A stretch of 64,000 nt of DNA from Flavobacterium psychrolimnae. Lineage in GTDB: Bacteria > Bacteroidota > Bacteroidia > Flavobacteriales > Flavobacteriaceae. Below, one piece after another: positions 54,473 through 62,831 of the stretch. Both the position numbers and the translations under genes were made by a program. The stretch's first letter is position 1, and each line of letters starts with the position of its first letter. The stretch spans positions 50,755 through 114,754 of the forward strand of contig NZ_QNUX01000013.1 in assembly GCF_003312425.1 (NCBI RefSeq), read 5' to 3'. Below the pieces are notes generated by a model, which worked only from the letters and a program-made list of their open reading frames with translations, ran no database searches and was not told the DNA's origin.

Positions 54473-56558
54473 TGTTATACATTTTGTTGTATGTTGAAAT
54501 AAAATCTTTTGGTTCTAGTGGCAAGAATTCGCTTTTATCCTCGTGAATATTGTTAATCAAGAATGTTTTAGCAATGTTATTTGACAAAATATTATATTCT
54601 CTTTCTGTTAACTCTTTATTAATTAAAGGAAAAATTACAACTTGATCTGAAATATTTGGATAGAAATATTTGACAATATTTTCAGCATGTTGTTCGTCAA
54701 ACTTTTGCATTGGCGAATCAATAAACACTGGAAATTGAATATCGCTTCCTTCTACCAAAGCACGAAGTAAGGCAGTAGCATACATCTGCTGTTCTCCTTT
54801 ACTTAATGATTCTTTTTTGATTTCTTCCCCGCGAACATTTTTCAAAATTATATCAATAGTTTCTCCTATAATTTCGACTTCTACTTTCTTCACAAAACCT
54901 TTTTTATGAAGCAATGTTTCCAATCCTTCAAGGATTTGTTCTTCTAAAGACTCTTTCTTTTTAATCTTAAATTTTTCAATAAAGTCCCTAAGATTCCCAA
55001 TGTTTCTAGTTATAATTTCGTCTTTAACTTTATTTTTTTCAGAAACATGAAGCTTTTTAGAAAGTTCTTCTATACGCTTCCCTTTTTGAGTTTTTTCATT
55101 TATAAACTCTCCAATTTCTCGATTTAAAGAATCTATTGTTTCATCAATTCTAATAATTTCTTTATCTAAATCTTCTTTTTGTTTTCTAAACTCAGCAATC
55201 ATTGGACTTTCTTGATTGGTCTCAGCATCTCTAATTTTCTTTCTTATAGAGTTGAGTTCATTTCTTGCTAAATTATATTCAGAAGTAATTCGCTTAAACG
55301 ATTCTTTAAATGAGTATCTAATGTTATTAAACAAAGCTAGAAGTTCATTTTGCTCAGAATCAGAAAATTCTTGAAGCATCTTAAAATCTTCTGGTAATTC
55401 TGGGGCATCTGAAAAGAAATGTTTCCGAATTAATTTTTCAAATGTTTCAGCAAAATGCTTTTCAATCTGATAGTCAATTACCAAATCTGAAGGTTTTGGC
55501 TCTTTAATTAAATCCGTTAATATTTTATTGGTTACACCTTTTACATTTTCGTCTTTAAATTTTGCAGCTTTAAAATTAGCTTCATTTTCAAGTTGATTGC
55601 TAACTTCTAAAAATTTCTCACCTGCAATAGCAAATGGAATAATATCATAAGAATCTTTCAACTCATTTTGAAGATCTGACAGTTTTTTCGTTAAATCTTC
55701 TTCTTGTGTTCTTATTATTTGAAGTTCTTCAACAGTTATTAAACTACCTGATTTAATAAGTTTTTCCTGAATATCTCTAGACCCTTTGTTTTTTTCACTT
55801 CTCTTTTCTCTTAAATCTTGAATTAATGATTCATTGTCTTTAATCTTATCATCACAATTGTCAAATTCAGCCTCTAATAGTCTTAGCTGACTTTTTTCAG
55901 AAGCGCTAGCAGAATCCTGTCTTATTTTTAATTGTAAACCTTCGAGTTCACCTTTTATATCTTCATATTTTTTTATCCCTAAAACTTCTGAATAAGCTTT
56001 GCTTAATCTTCTTTTTTGTTCAGGAGTATTTACCTCTGCAAGGCTCACTATTTTTTCGGCATCAAAGAAGAAAAATTTAGCAATTTCGATCGGCATAATA
56101 AATTCACGAATGAATATTTCTTGTCCAACTTCTTTCGCTAATTCACTTGGATGTCCATCAATTAAAACTTCTACTTCCTCAGATGTACTTGTTTTCGCAT
56201 TATAACTTCTTTTAATAACTATTTCTTTGCAAGGTACTTCTGGAATATTAAGATTATGAAATGTAATAGATACATGAAAGTTATAATCTCCTTCGGATTT
56301 TGATAGTCTATTTAATGAGTTTGCAATATATTTACTATAACCACCTTGATCGTCAATTTCTTTTTTGTAAATATCATCTACATCTTGCATTTGTCTTCCA
56401 TACAAACACCAAACAAGAGACATTAAAAATGTTGTTTTCCCAAAACCATTTCTACCACTAACAACAAAAATATTTTTATCTTCCTGGTTTGAAAAATCAA
56501 TGTAATTAGAATTTTTGTAAATTCTAAAATTATATAATTCTATTTCTTTAATTGTCAT
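54462..56558 (-). CDS. dndD: DndD, SMC/Rad50-like ATPase
   Basis: The 698-residue protein starts with an SMC-like half: Walker A SGRNGFGKTT at 34-43. A long coiled coil, broken by a hinge-like middle, spans roughly residues 190-510 (DDKIKDNESLIQDLREKRSE, RKQKEDLDKEIIRIDETIDS). The ABC signature LSKGEQQMYATALLRAL and the Walker B/D-loop stretch FPVFIDSPMQKFD follow. DndD is the ATPase that supports DNA nicking or remodelling in phosphorothioation. It starts 6 bases after dndC. Confidence 0.92.
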   Translation of the reverse strand: MTIKEIELYNFRIYKNSNYIDFSNQEDKNIFVVSGRNGFGKTTFLMSLVWCLYGRQMQDVDDIYKKEIDDQGGYSKYIANSLNRLSKSEGDYNFHVSITFHNLNIPEVPCKEIVIKRSYNAKTSTSEEVEVLIDGHPSELAKEVGQEIFIREFIMPIEIAKFFFFDAEKIVSLAEVNTPEQKRRLSKAYSEVLGIKKYEDIKGELEGLQLKIRQDSASASEKSQLRLLEAEFDNCDDKIKDNESLIQDLREKRSEKNKGSRDIQEKLIKSGSLITVEELQIIRTQEEDLTKKLSDLQNELKDSYDIIPFAIAGEKFLEVSNQLENEANFKAAKFKDENVKGVTNKILTDLIKEPKPSDLVIDYQIEKHFAETFEKLIRKHFFSDAPELPEDFKMLQEFSDSEQNELLALFNNIRYSFKESFKRITSEYNLARNELNSIRKKIRDAETNQESPMIAEFRKQKEDLDKEIIRIDETIDSLNREIGEFINEKTQKGKRIEELSKKLHVSEKNKVKDEIITRNIGNLRDFIEKFKIKKKESLEEQILEGLETLLHKKGFVKKVEVEIIGETIDIILKNVRGEEIKKESLSKGEQQMYATALLRALVEGSDIQFPVFIDSPMQKFDEQHAENIVKYFYPNISDQVVIFPLINKELTEREYNILSNNIAKTFLINNIHEDKSEFLPLEPKDFISTYNKMYNNAD

Positions 56559-56564
56559 CTGTAA

Positions 56565-57884
56565 TTATTTGCTTTTTTTAGCTGCATCAATATATTGGTC
56601 AAGACGATTTTCAATATCAGCTTGTAATCCTCTTTTCCTAATCATTAAGGTTTTTGTTTTTTGAAGAGCCAAAAGATCATGGATTAATTCGACATCATTA
56701 GTATTGTCTTTACAAGACTGCTTTAACAAGTCAGATTCTTGCTTGAATTTTTCTTCTTGCTTACTCATATCGATTTTAGTTTTATATATGGAGTTATAAA
56801 TATCCGAAACTTTTGTTTTAAAATAACAATCTCTAAACCAATAATATTGAATCATAACTAACTCTTGATGCGTTATTAATTCTATACCTTCTTCACGTTG
56901 AATGTCTCTTTGCGCTCTTAAAATTCGAGTTAAAATTTTCACTCTAGTATCAAAAGTATAAGGTCCCCATAAATTTTCTGTTATAGTTTTGTTTCTTCTC
57001 TCTTTTTGTCTGTATTTTTCTGGATTATCCCTTGTAACTACTAAAAAATTCCTTATGTCCATCAATGGAGTCATCCACTCTTCACCATTCTCAATTAACC
57101 CTTCCATACTCTTATCTTTACTAACAACAGTGCATGTCCAGCAGCCAAATCGGCTGTTCCCACAGCTAGGTGTTGTTTCATCTATTACTAAAGGGCAATC
57201 GCCAGCATTAGCATTTCTGTAAAGAGTAATTAACTCTTTATTCGTACCTCCCCACGGCGGTGAGACTTGATTCAAGTATTGCCAAAGTTCATTCGTTGTT
57301 ACGTCTTTTATTGGAGCAAATACATACGAATTAGGCAATTGATGTTTTCTTAAACGTTGCCCTTTTATCTCGTGTTTTTTTATTGATGCGGCTCTATTGG
57401 CACTTTCAGCACTTCTAGTTCCTAAAAGAATTATAGCTTCCCCATTTTCATTGATTTTTTCAGTTATAAATTTAGTAGTTGGATTAATTTTCAACCGTTC
57501 GGTACACCATCTATAAAATTTATTTGGCGCTGGATAACCTAAGCCAATAAGTTTAACCCAAAAACTTTCCTCTAATTGCGGAGTAGTCTGATGGACCGTT
57601 ATTGGTAGCTCATATTGTATTGCAGCTTCTTGTATTTTATCTAAAGTGGCATTTATGAATTTTACTATTCTGGGATTTTCTACTAACGTATCATTACACA
57701 CTACATAAATCCTTCTCGTCTGTCTTAAGATAGGATCTATTTTTAAAAGTGATCGCCAGACAACTTGTAACAACATTGTACTATCTTTTCCGCCACTGAA
57801 TCCTATAATCCAAGGTCTTTTAGAATCATCAAACAAAAATTGATCAATTATTTCATTCTCTAAATGATTTAAGTCTAACGACAT
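56565..57884 (-). CDS. dndC: DndC, PP-loop/Fe-S sulfurtransferase
   Basis: The 439-residue protein has the PP-loop motif GFSGGKDSTML at 28-38, as in PAPS reductase-like enzymes. Conserved Cys residues lie in FYRWCTERLKINPTTKF, in DCPLVIDETTPSCGNSRF and in GCWTCTVVSKD, consistent with an iron-sulfur cluster. The motif LLGTRSAESANRA is also typical of DndC. It activates the DNA backbone and accepts sulfur from DndA. It is the first gene of the minus-strand dnd operon; the roughly 100 bases before it should hold the promoter. Confidence 0.93.
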   Translation of the reverse strand: MSLDLNHLENEIIDQFLFDDSKRPWIIGFSGGKDSTMLLQVVWRSLLKIDPILRQTRRIYVVCNDTLVENPRIVKFINATLDKIQEAAIQYELPITVHQTTPQLEESFWVKLIGLGYPAPNKFYRWCTERLKINPTTKFITEKINENGEAIILLGTRSAESANRAASIKKHEIKGQRLRKHQLPNSYVFAPIKDVTTNELWQYLNQVSPPWGGTNKELITLYRNANAGDCPLVIDETTPSCGNSRFGCWTCTVVSKDKSMEGLIENGEEWMTPLMDIRNFLVVTRDNPEKYRQKERRNKTITENLWGPYTFDTRVKILTRILRAQRDIQREEGIELITHQELVMIQYYWFRDCYFKTKVSDIYNSIYKTKIDMSKQEEKFKQESDLLKQSCKDNTNDVELIHDLLALQKTKTLMIRKRGLQADIENRLDQYIDAAKKSK

Positions 57885-58424
57885 ATTTATTCTCTATTGA
57901 TTGGATATTTCTATTTTGTATAAAAAATGTATACCGAACAAATTAACGAAATTTATAGAGTTTTTTAGTGTATAATTTTAGATTATTATAAAAAATTAAA
58001 ATTAAACACAGTAAAAACAAAAAAATAATTAAAAACATTATTCGGGACACATAGAACCCAGACAGTTAATCAAATTGTTATTCATTCGAATATTTAAATT
58101 AAAGGAAATAGGATTAATTAGAGTTGCTTCAATTACTTTGTCAGTGAAAATATTTTATTTTTTAAATAGCCATTCTTTTTTTGTCTAGTTAATTCATTGC
58201 TAACTAACAAAATTATTATGATCCTTTATAAAATCCCAACTCGATTGCGCTATTTATCTTGCTCGCAAATAAAAGTTTTTTAAGTTGATATAGCAATACC
58301 CACTTTTAGTGATATTTGATATGATATGCAAAACAAAAAAAGTCACCTCATCAGTATTTTTTCCTAAGTATTACTGTTCTGGTCCTCAAAGCCCGAAGCT
58401 TAAAAACAGCACTTCTAAAACTAC
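57885..58424. other. Intergenic region upstream of dndC, no gene seen
   Basis: About 540 AT-rich bases. Close to dndC, GTATA and TATAC arms enclose an AT-rich centre (minus strand), a weak operator candidate. I found no protein gene, tRNA or clear repeat in the rest. Confidence 0.5.
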
Positions 58425-58482
58425 CCCTAGTTTTGTTCAAGACGCTTTCATTGTTCGTGCTAAGCACGCAACAAAACCCTAG
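58425..58482. repeat. Hairpin element at left edge of cassette-like region
   Basis: CTAGTTTTGTT pairs with AACAAAACCCTAG (2-base bulge) around a centre with CGTGC and GCACG. The following CTATTAACGGTAG is similar to the ends of the attC-like elements to the right. It lies at the 3' side of the minus-strand two-helix gene, where such elements would be expected. Confidence 0.45.
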
Positions 58483-58498
58483 CTATTAACGGTAGTAA

Positions 58499-58924
58499 CT
58501 ATTTATCATCAACAGTTGAAAGGATTCCAATACCTTTAATAAGACCTTCCATTTCTGACGCAGTAGATACACTATTCGAATTTCGCTCCTCGCTTTTGTC
58601 ATAAGTTTCAAATATTTTATTAGCTCTTTCATAAGAATCAGGAAAATCATTCTTATTCTGTTCTAAAAAGCTTAATGCTGCTAAAGTGAAACCTTCAGAT
58701 GTAAATTCCATTGATTTTTGTTCAATTAATAAATGAGCTGATTTTGAAACTCTTTCGATTTTATTAATTTTAGAATTTTGATAAACTATCCAAGCAGATA
58801 AAATCACGAAAATTATTGTAAAAACTAGTTTTATCTAAGCTTTACTTTTCCATTCAACATGAAAAAAGAAGCCGATTATTCCGATTAATGCACTTACTAA
58901 TCCTAATCTTATTATCGTATCCAT
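58499..58924 (-). pseudogene. Two-helix membrane protein with in-frame TAG
   Basis: From the ATG at 58924 the frame reads MDTIIRLGLVSALIGIIGFF, FHVEWKSKA, then TAG (58835-58837). It continues in the same frame with IKLVFTIIFVILSAWIVYQN and a soluble, Ser/Glu-rich C-terminal part ending STVDDK at 58499. The two hydrophobic helices would form one two-TM protein of about 141 residues. Either a nonsense mutation has broken it, or the halves are two small genes, the second then starting at a GTG (58807) within the second helix. A sequencing error is also possible. Confidence 0.55.
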
Positions 58925-58991
58925 AAGTTTTTTTGTTTTTACCTCTAAATTCAGTTCGTCTAAAAACCTTCAAACTAACTTTATTTTAGAC

Positions 58992-59210
58992 GTAAATATA
59001 TGCGATTTGAACTACAATTGAAATTCTTTTGAGAAAAAGTGATTTGTTGCCTATTAAAAGAAATTGAACCGTAAAAAGCGTTAAATCTCACTGTTAGAAA
59101 ACATAAACAATACTTTATGACAGTACTATTTTACTAGATTTTGATCATTAAATTAAAAATCTATTGCAGATTGTAGGGTAAAAAATCCTCACTGTGATGG
59201 GCACAGTTTA
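58992..59210. repeat. Diverged intergenic repeat, copy R3
   Basis: This segment aligns with 43378-43617 (copy R1) along most of its length, with the shared blocks listed there, and with 44767-44808 (copy R2) at its start. It lies directly left of an attC-like palindrome. No protein gene is present. Confidence 0.6.
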
Positions 59211-59211
59211 G

Positions 59212-59330
59212 AAAACTGCGCTAACCATTGGGGATATCTGCGAGGTCGGGGTTAAACTAAAATACGAATTAAAACGGTAATTCCACTAAATTTGCAAATG
59301 GATAGAGACGTGTGTTAGCGACAGTGTTTT
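59212..59330. repeat. attC-like palindrome b
   Basis: AAAACTGCGCTAAC (59213-59226) pairs with GTTAGCGACAGTGTTTT (59314-59330), with a one-base bulge and a mismatch, around about 90 bases. The ends CTAAC and GTTAG match the terminal pairs of the other elements (c-g). It sits 6 bases before the stop of the HNH gene, at that gene's 3' side. Confidence 0.55.
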
Positions 59331-59335
59331 TATGT

Positions 59336-60289
59336 TTACTCAATTTTTTCGTAACTAAATTTTATCAATTCATCTTCCTCAACTTGTTTATAATATTTCA
59401 TATCATATTTTATGATTGGTAATTCAGATGGTTTAATATTAATTTTTTCTTTGCCTTTGAAATCTAAATTATGTAAAAAAGCTGGGTAAATTTCATTTAC
59501 TAAATTATATTTTTCTGGATTCATGTTTTCTGTTTCATAACAAAATGGTATAAATAATTGAAAAACTAAAACTCCTGAACAAACTACCAAACAAAGTTTT
59601 GGTTCATAAATATTATTAGTTATTTCTAATTTTCTTTTATATAAAGTTGCAAATGGTTTTTCATAGTGTTTATTTGTAAATCTTGTCCTAAACAAATTTA
59701 ATGGAATGTCATAGATAATCTCCTCGTAATTATCTTTTTGAGCTAACCACTCTATAGTTTTTGTATATTCTTTTAATTCATTAGTTGGACATAATGAAAG
59801 ACCAATTTTCACTAAACTTTTATAAACATTTATTGGTATAAACTTTTTCTTTTTTAAGTTAATACTTATTTGTTTGTTCAGGAAATCATGATGGAGATCC
59901 GAAAGATTGTCATGAAAATTTATATTTGGATTTCCATTAATGTATTTAATTGTTGTAGATTTTTCATTTATATCTTTTCGACTTTGAAAATTAGGGATTT
60001 TGTTTTTAGTTTTTTGTCCAATTAATGTTTGATATGGACTAATATAATTTGCCAAATCTGTCTCGTATTCACCGAATAATTTATTGCAATTATCACATTC
60101 ATCGTTGCTTGTATAATTGTTTTTGCCTAAAAGCTCTGGAATAACGTGAGGTATATTTTTAAAAGTATTTTCTTTTGAAGTTTTTCGACAGAATTTACAA
60201 ATCTTATCAATTGCAATATTAAACTTTCCTTTGAAGTTTTCTGTAGAACTTATTATTTCATATTTATCAAAAAAGGTTGTTTTATGCAT
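59336..60289 (-). CDS. HNH endonuclease
   Basis: The N-terminal part has an HNH_5-like zinc and catalytic layout: Cys31-x-x-Cys34 (KICKFCRKT), His48 in NIPHVIPELLG, and Cys65-x-x-Cys68-Asn in DECDNCNKLFG. About 240 residues follow without a known domain (LVVCSGVLVFQLFIPF in the middle). HNH proteins with long specific C-termini are frequent in defence islands. Whether this one acts on foreign DNA is inferred only from context. Confidence 0.82.
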   Translation of the reverse strand: MHKTTFFDKYEIISSTENFKGKFNIAIDKICKFCRKTSKENTFKNIPHVIPELLGKNNYTSNDECDNCNKLFGEYETDLANYISPYQTLIGQKTKNKIPNFQSRKDINEKSTTIKYINGNPNINFHDNLSDLHHDFLNKQISINLKKKKFIPINVYKSLVKIGLSLCPTNELKEYTKTIEWLAQKDNYEEIIYDIPLNLFRTRFTNKHYEKPFATLYKRKLEITNNIYEPKLCLVVCSGVLVFQLFIPFCYETENMNPEKYNLVNEIYPAFLHNLDFKGKEKINIKPSELPIIKYDMKYYKQVEEDELIKFSYEKIE

Positions 60290-60305
60290 CTTTTTTTTTA
60301 ATATT

Positions 60306-60440
60306 GTCGCGAACGTTTTCTTGTTATAAGAGCTTTAGTACTAAAGTAGCATTATTTTTCGCTTTAGCCAAATCATCTCAAATACAAAACCAACTTTCTA
60401 TTAAGCCAATTGCCCAAATCCGTTGCAGTAGCCGTTGGTA
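60306..60440. repeat. attC-like palindrome c
   Basis: The element starts CGCGAACGTTTTC, and near its end carries TACAAAACCAACTT, then ATTAAGCC, a block that recurs in element g (63853-63877), followed by GCCGTTGGTAGC. The ends pair only partly. It lies 3' of the DUF4145 gene. Confidence 0.5.
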
Positions 60441-60445
60441 GCAGT

Positions 60446-61330
60446 TTATATTATTTTAAAATGTTGAACTTTAATAGGTGAATTTCCAAATGTATCTATT
60501 TTGCCAATAGACAACTTTTTGTAATTTCCATTGCCAATTTCTTCTTTTAGTTTTTCTTCAAAATCGGAAATGTTTCCATTTAAGCGTCTTATGCTTTTCT
60601 CCAAAAATTTAGCAAGTGGAAGTTCGTTTCCTTTTTCAAGTTTTTTTATTTTAGAATTCAGTAATACTTCAAACTCATCAAATTGACCTATTATTGTTTC
60701 TAGCTTATTTTGTAATTTATAATCAATTATGTATAAATTGTTCAACAGATGTTCCACAATTGACAATACAAGTAATAGTTTTTCTTCGCTCGGAACGCTC
60801 ATTTCATGAACAGAATCATTCCCTAAAAATCTAATCGAGTGCATTCTTTGTGCTTCTTTTTCAGTAATAAATTTCTGTCTGACCAAGTTGTCAATTTTCT
60901 TTGCTAAGTCTTTACCAGTAATATTGTTTTCTATGCACACGGCCTCTATTACTGCTCTAAAAGCTACTCCTGTTAAAAGTAAACAATTTGCATTAAATGC
61001 GTTTATTGCTTCATTATAAACAGTTCTTATCTTTTCTGGCAGAACAAATGAATATTCTAATGAGTTTTTTACCCGTTCTTTTTTCGGATACGTTGTTATT
61101 GTTATGTCTGGTTCCCAATCTCCAATGTCATTCGGATAAGCGTTTTCAAAATCTACAAATTCATCTCTAAATGATATTCTTCCGCAACCATCACATTCGA
61201 GAATCATATATTTGATCAAGTAATGATAATCGTCGCTATTTCTATTTATATCCTTCTCTGATAAAACAGAATGTTTGTTTTCATTGTCGCAATTAGCACA
61301 ATAGCTATTGATTTTTTTTTTATCACTCAT
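60446..61330 (-). CDS. DUF4145 domain protein with N-terminal zinc ribbon
   Basis: The 294-residue protein has a zinc ribbon (YCANCDNE near residue 10 and LECDGCGRISF near 49) and a DUF4145 domain around 110-205 (YNEAINAFNANCLLLTGVAF, RAVIEAVC, RFLGNDSVHEM). A coiled C-terminus follows. DUF4145 is often fused to or encoded near restriction enzymes and other defence genes. Its biochemical role is not known. Confidence 0.82.
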   Translation of the reverse strand: MSDKKKINSYCANCDNENKHSVLSEKDINRNSDDYHYLIKYMILECDGCGRISFRDEFVDFENAYPNDIGDWEPDITITTYPKKERVKNSLEYSFVLPEKIRTVYNEAINAFNANCLLLTGVAFRAVIEAVCIENNITGKDLAKKIDNLVRQKFITEKEAQRMHSIRFLGNDSVHEMSVPSEEKLLLVLSIVEHLLNNLYIIDYKLQNKLETIIGQFDEFEVLLNSKIKKLEKGNELPLAKFLEKSIRRLNGNISDFEEKLKEEIGNGNYKKLSIGKIDTFGNSPIKVQHFKII

Positions 61331-61364
61331 TTGTGTAATTTAATTTAGAAGTCTCGACAAATTT

Positions 61365-61493
61365 CTAACGGTTTGGTGCTCGGCGAAGAAGCGGATTTCA
61401 AAGCATTAAACTGTCGGCTAGCACTGAACTTGATACGAAGCACAAAACTTCATTTAAGCACTGAACCCGCTTTTTTGCCAAACGCCTGTTAGT
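61365..61493. repeat. attC-like palindrome d
   Basis: The left end CTAACGGTTTGGTGCTCGGC, with GCGGATTT following, pairs with the right end AACCCGC, then TTGCCAAACGCC, TGTTAG. Extra bases on the left arm (TGCTC) remain unpaired, as in integron attC sites. The inner CACAAAACTTCATTTAAGC resembles the shared block of c and g. It lies upstream of the DUF4145 gene and 3' of the gene at 61563. Confidence 0.7.
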
Positions 61494-61562
61494 TGCTGTT
61501 CCTCTGTCAGGTCTAGAATTGTCAGTATTTATTTGAACTGTCATTCTTCAGTTAAAGTTATT

Positions 61563-62201
61563 TTAAAGGTCAAAAAGTTTAATCAAATTTTCTCGGCTGT
61601 AATTATTTTCAATTCCTTGTTTTGTTATTAAATATTCAGTAATCTCTTCTTTATTTAAATGGTCGTATGTTTCCTGGATACCTTTAATAATTGTCTTTAA
61701 ATAATTTTCATTTGGTCTTGTTACTGTTGTTAAGTTTTCTTGGTTCGTAAAAGTAAATATTGGATAGTCATATTGAGTCTCAATACAAATTAGATTGCCA
61801 TACCAGGAACCTTCATTAAAAACCAATGAACCGTCAATTATAGCCTTGTCAAAGTTGATTGTTAGTTCTCCATTATTGTCAGTTTCTTGTTTAACAATGT
61901 CAATAAATTGTTCTTTTGTAATTAAATACATTTTTGCAAGTGTCTGATGTTTTGGGTCGAAACTAGTCTTGATGAAACCAACACCACCCTTGTTCCAAGA
62001 CTTCGTCTTCTTTGCGAAATACAGTTCACTATTTATATAAATTTCTACTTTATCAATTGGCAACGATTTATCTGAGCAACCGCCATAATTTTTTGCTGAA
62101 CCTTTTGGTTGTCCACCTTTAATATAACAGAGAAATCGTTCTTCAAGAATGTTTGAACCATAGCTTGCATACCAAATATATTTTACTTTTTCACCTGTCA
62201 T
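61563..62201 (-). CDS. Gamma-glutamylcyclotransferase-like protein
   Basis: The ATG at 62201 (MTGEKVKYIWYASYGSN) is used; an upstream TTG is also in frame. The motif WYASYGSNI matches the YGSN signature of the gamma-glutamylcyclotransferase/AIG2-like fold, which forms a small-molecule or acyl-transfer pocket. The length (212 residues) is somewhat above typical. Such proteins hydrolyse gamma-glutamyl amines in some cases; a specific substrate here is not known. Confidence 0.6.
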   Translation of the reverse strand: MTGEKVKYIWYASYGSNILEERFLCYIKGGQPKGSAKNYGGCSDKSLPIDKVEIYINSELYFAKKTKSWNKGGVGFIKTSFDPKHQTLAKMYLITKEQFIDIVKQETDNNGELTINFDKAIIDGSLVFNEGSWYGNLICIETQYDYPIFTFTNQENLTTVTRPNENYLKTIIKGIQETYDHLNKEEITEYLITKQGIENNYSRENLIKLFDL

Positions 62202-62259
62202 TTGTCCATTCGTTTGTTGCAATTAAGTTTTTAATCGGGTCGTCACTAGCATTGCCACT

Positions 62260-62378
62260 AACGTCAGTCTGTGAAAAAACTAAAATCAACCTCTTGAGAA
62301 TCGCATATTTGAGATTTTTCTTTGGTAGCCCTCCGAATACTTTCTAAATTTGAAGAGGTTTTTTCACAGCCTGACGTT
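62260..62378. repeat. attC-like palindrome e
   Basis: A 21-base arm at 62260-62280 (starts AACGTCAGTCTGTG) pairs with 62358-62378 (ends AGCCTGACGTT) with one mismatch, enclosing about 77 bases. The preceding CACTAACG gives the same CTAACG end as element d. It overlaps the left end of element f. Confidence 0.6.
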
Positions 62379-62490
62379 CCTTCGCTTGGCGAGGTTGCGA
62401 ACTTCGTAACCGAGTTCTTTCGGCTAAGATAAAATTTCTTGCGGAACGTAAAATTGAATTTACCACAAAATTCGCAATCTTGCCAAACGG
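62373..62490. repeat. attC-like palindrome f
   Basis: GACGTTCCTTCGCTTGGCGA with GGTTGCGAA (left) is similar to the left arm of element g (ACGTTTGGCCGCTTGGCGAT, GTGGCGGA). Inside it, TTGGCGAGGTTGCGAA (62386-62401) pairs with TTCGCAATCTTGCCAA (62471-62486). The right end is TGCCAAACGG, as in g. It lies 3' of the gene at 62508. Confidence 0.65.
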
Positions 62491-62507
62491 CTTTTACCTG
62501 CTGCCAT

Positions 62508-62810
62508 TTACTTTTTTCTTTTGTTTGCCTTTTGTTCTGCAGCTTTCTGTTGTTTCACCCTTGCAAAGTCGGCTTTAATTTTTGCTTTCAGAATTCTCTC
62601 TCCTTCTGTAATTGCATTGTCTTCTGTGGCAAATAAAATGTCTGCAAGTGATTTGCCTTGACTCATATCCGATGGCGTTCCATCTTTAGCAGGGAACCAA
62701 TGTGCCAAAAAACCTGATTCGTTTGTTGTTCGATTATGTCCAGGAACAGCACCTACAAAAAATGCGTTTGCTTGTCCGTTAATTGTTATTACTACTTGTT
62801 TTGATTTCAT
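62508..62810 (-). CDS. Small hypothetical protein with basic tail
   Basis: The 100-residue protein starts MKSKQVVITINGQANAFFVG and ends in a lysine-rich helical tail (VKQQKAAEQKANKRKK). No family is recognised. It is 21 bases from the next gene to the right on the same strand, so the two form one two-gene unit between elements f and g. Confidence 0.5.
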   Translation of the reverse strand: MKSKQVVITINGQANAFFVGAVPGHNRTTNESGFLAHWFPAKDGTPSDMSQGKSLADILFATEDNAITEGERILKAKIKADFARVKQQKAAEQKANKRKK

Positions 62811-62831
62811 TACTATTTAGATATTTCGTTG

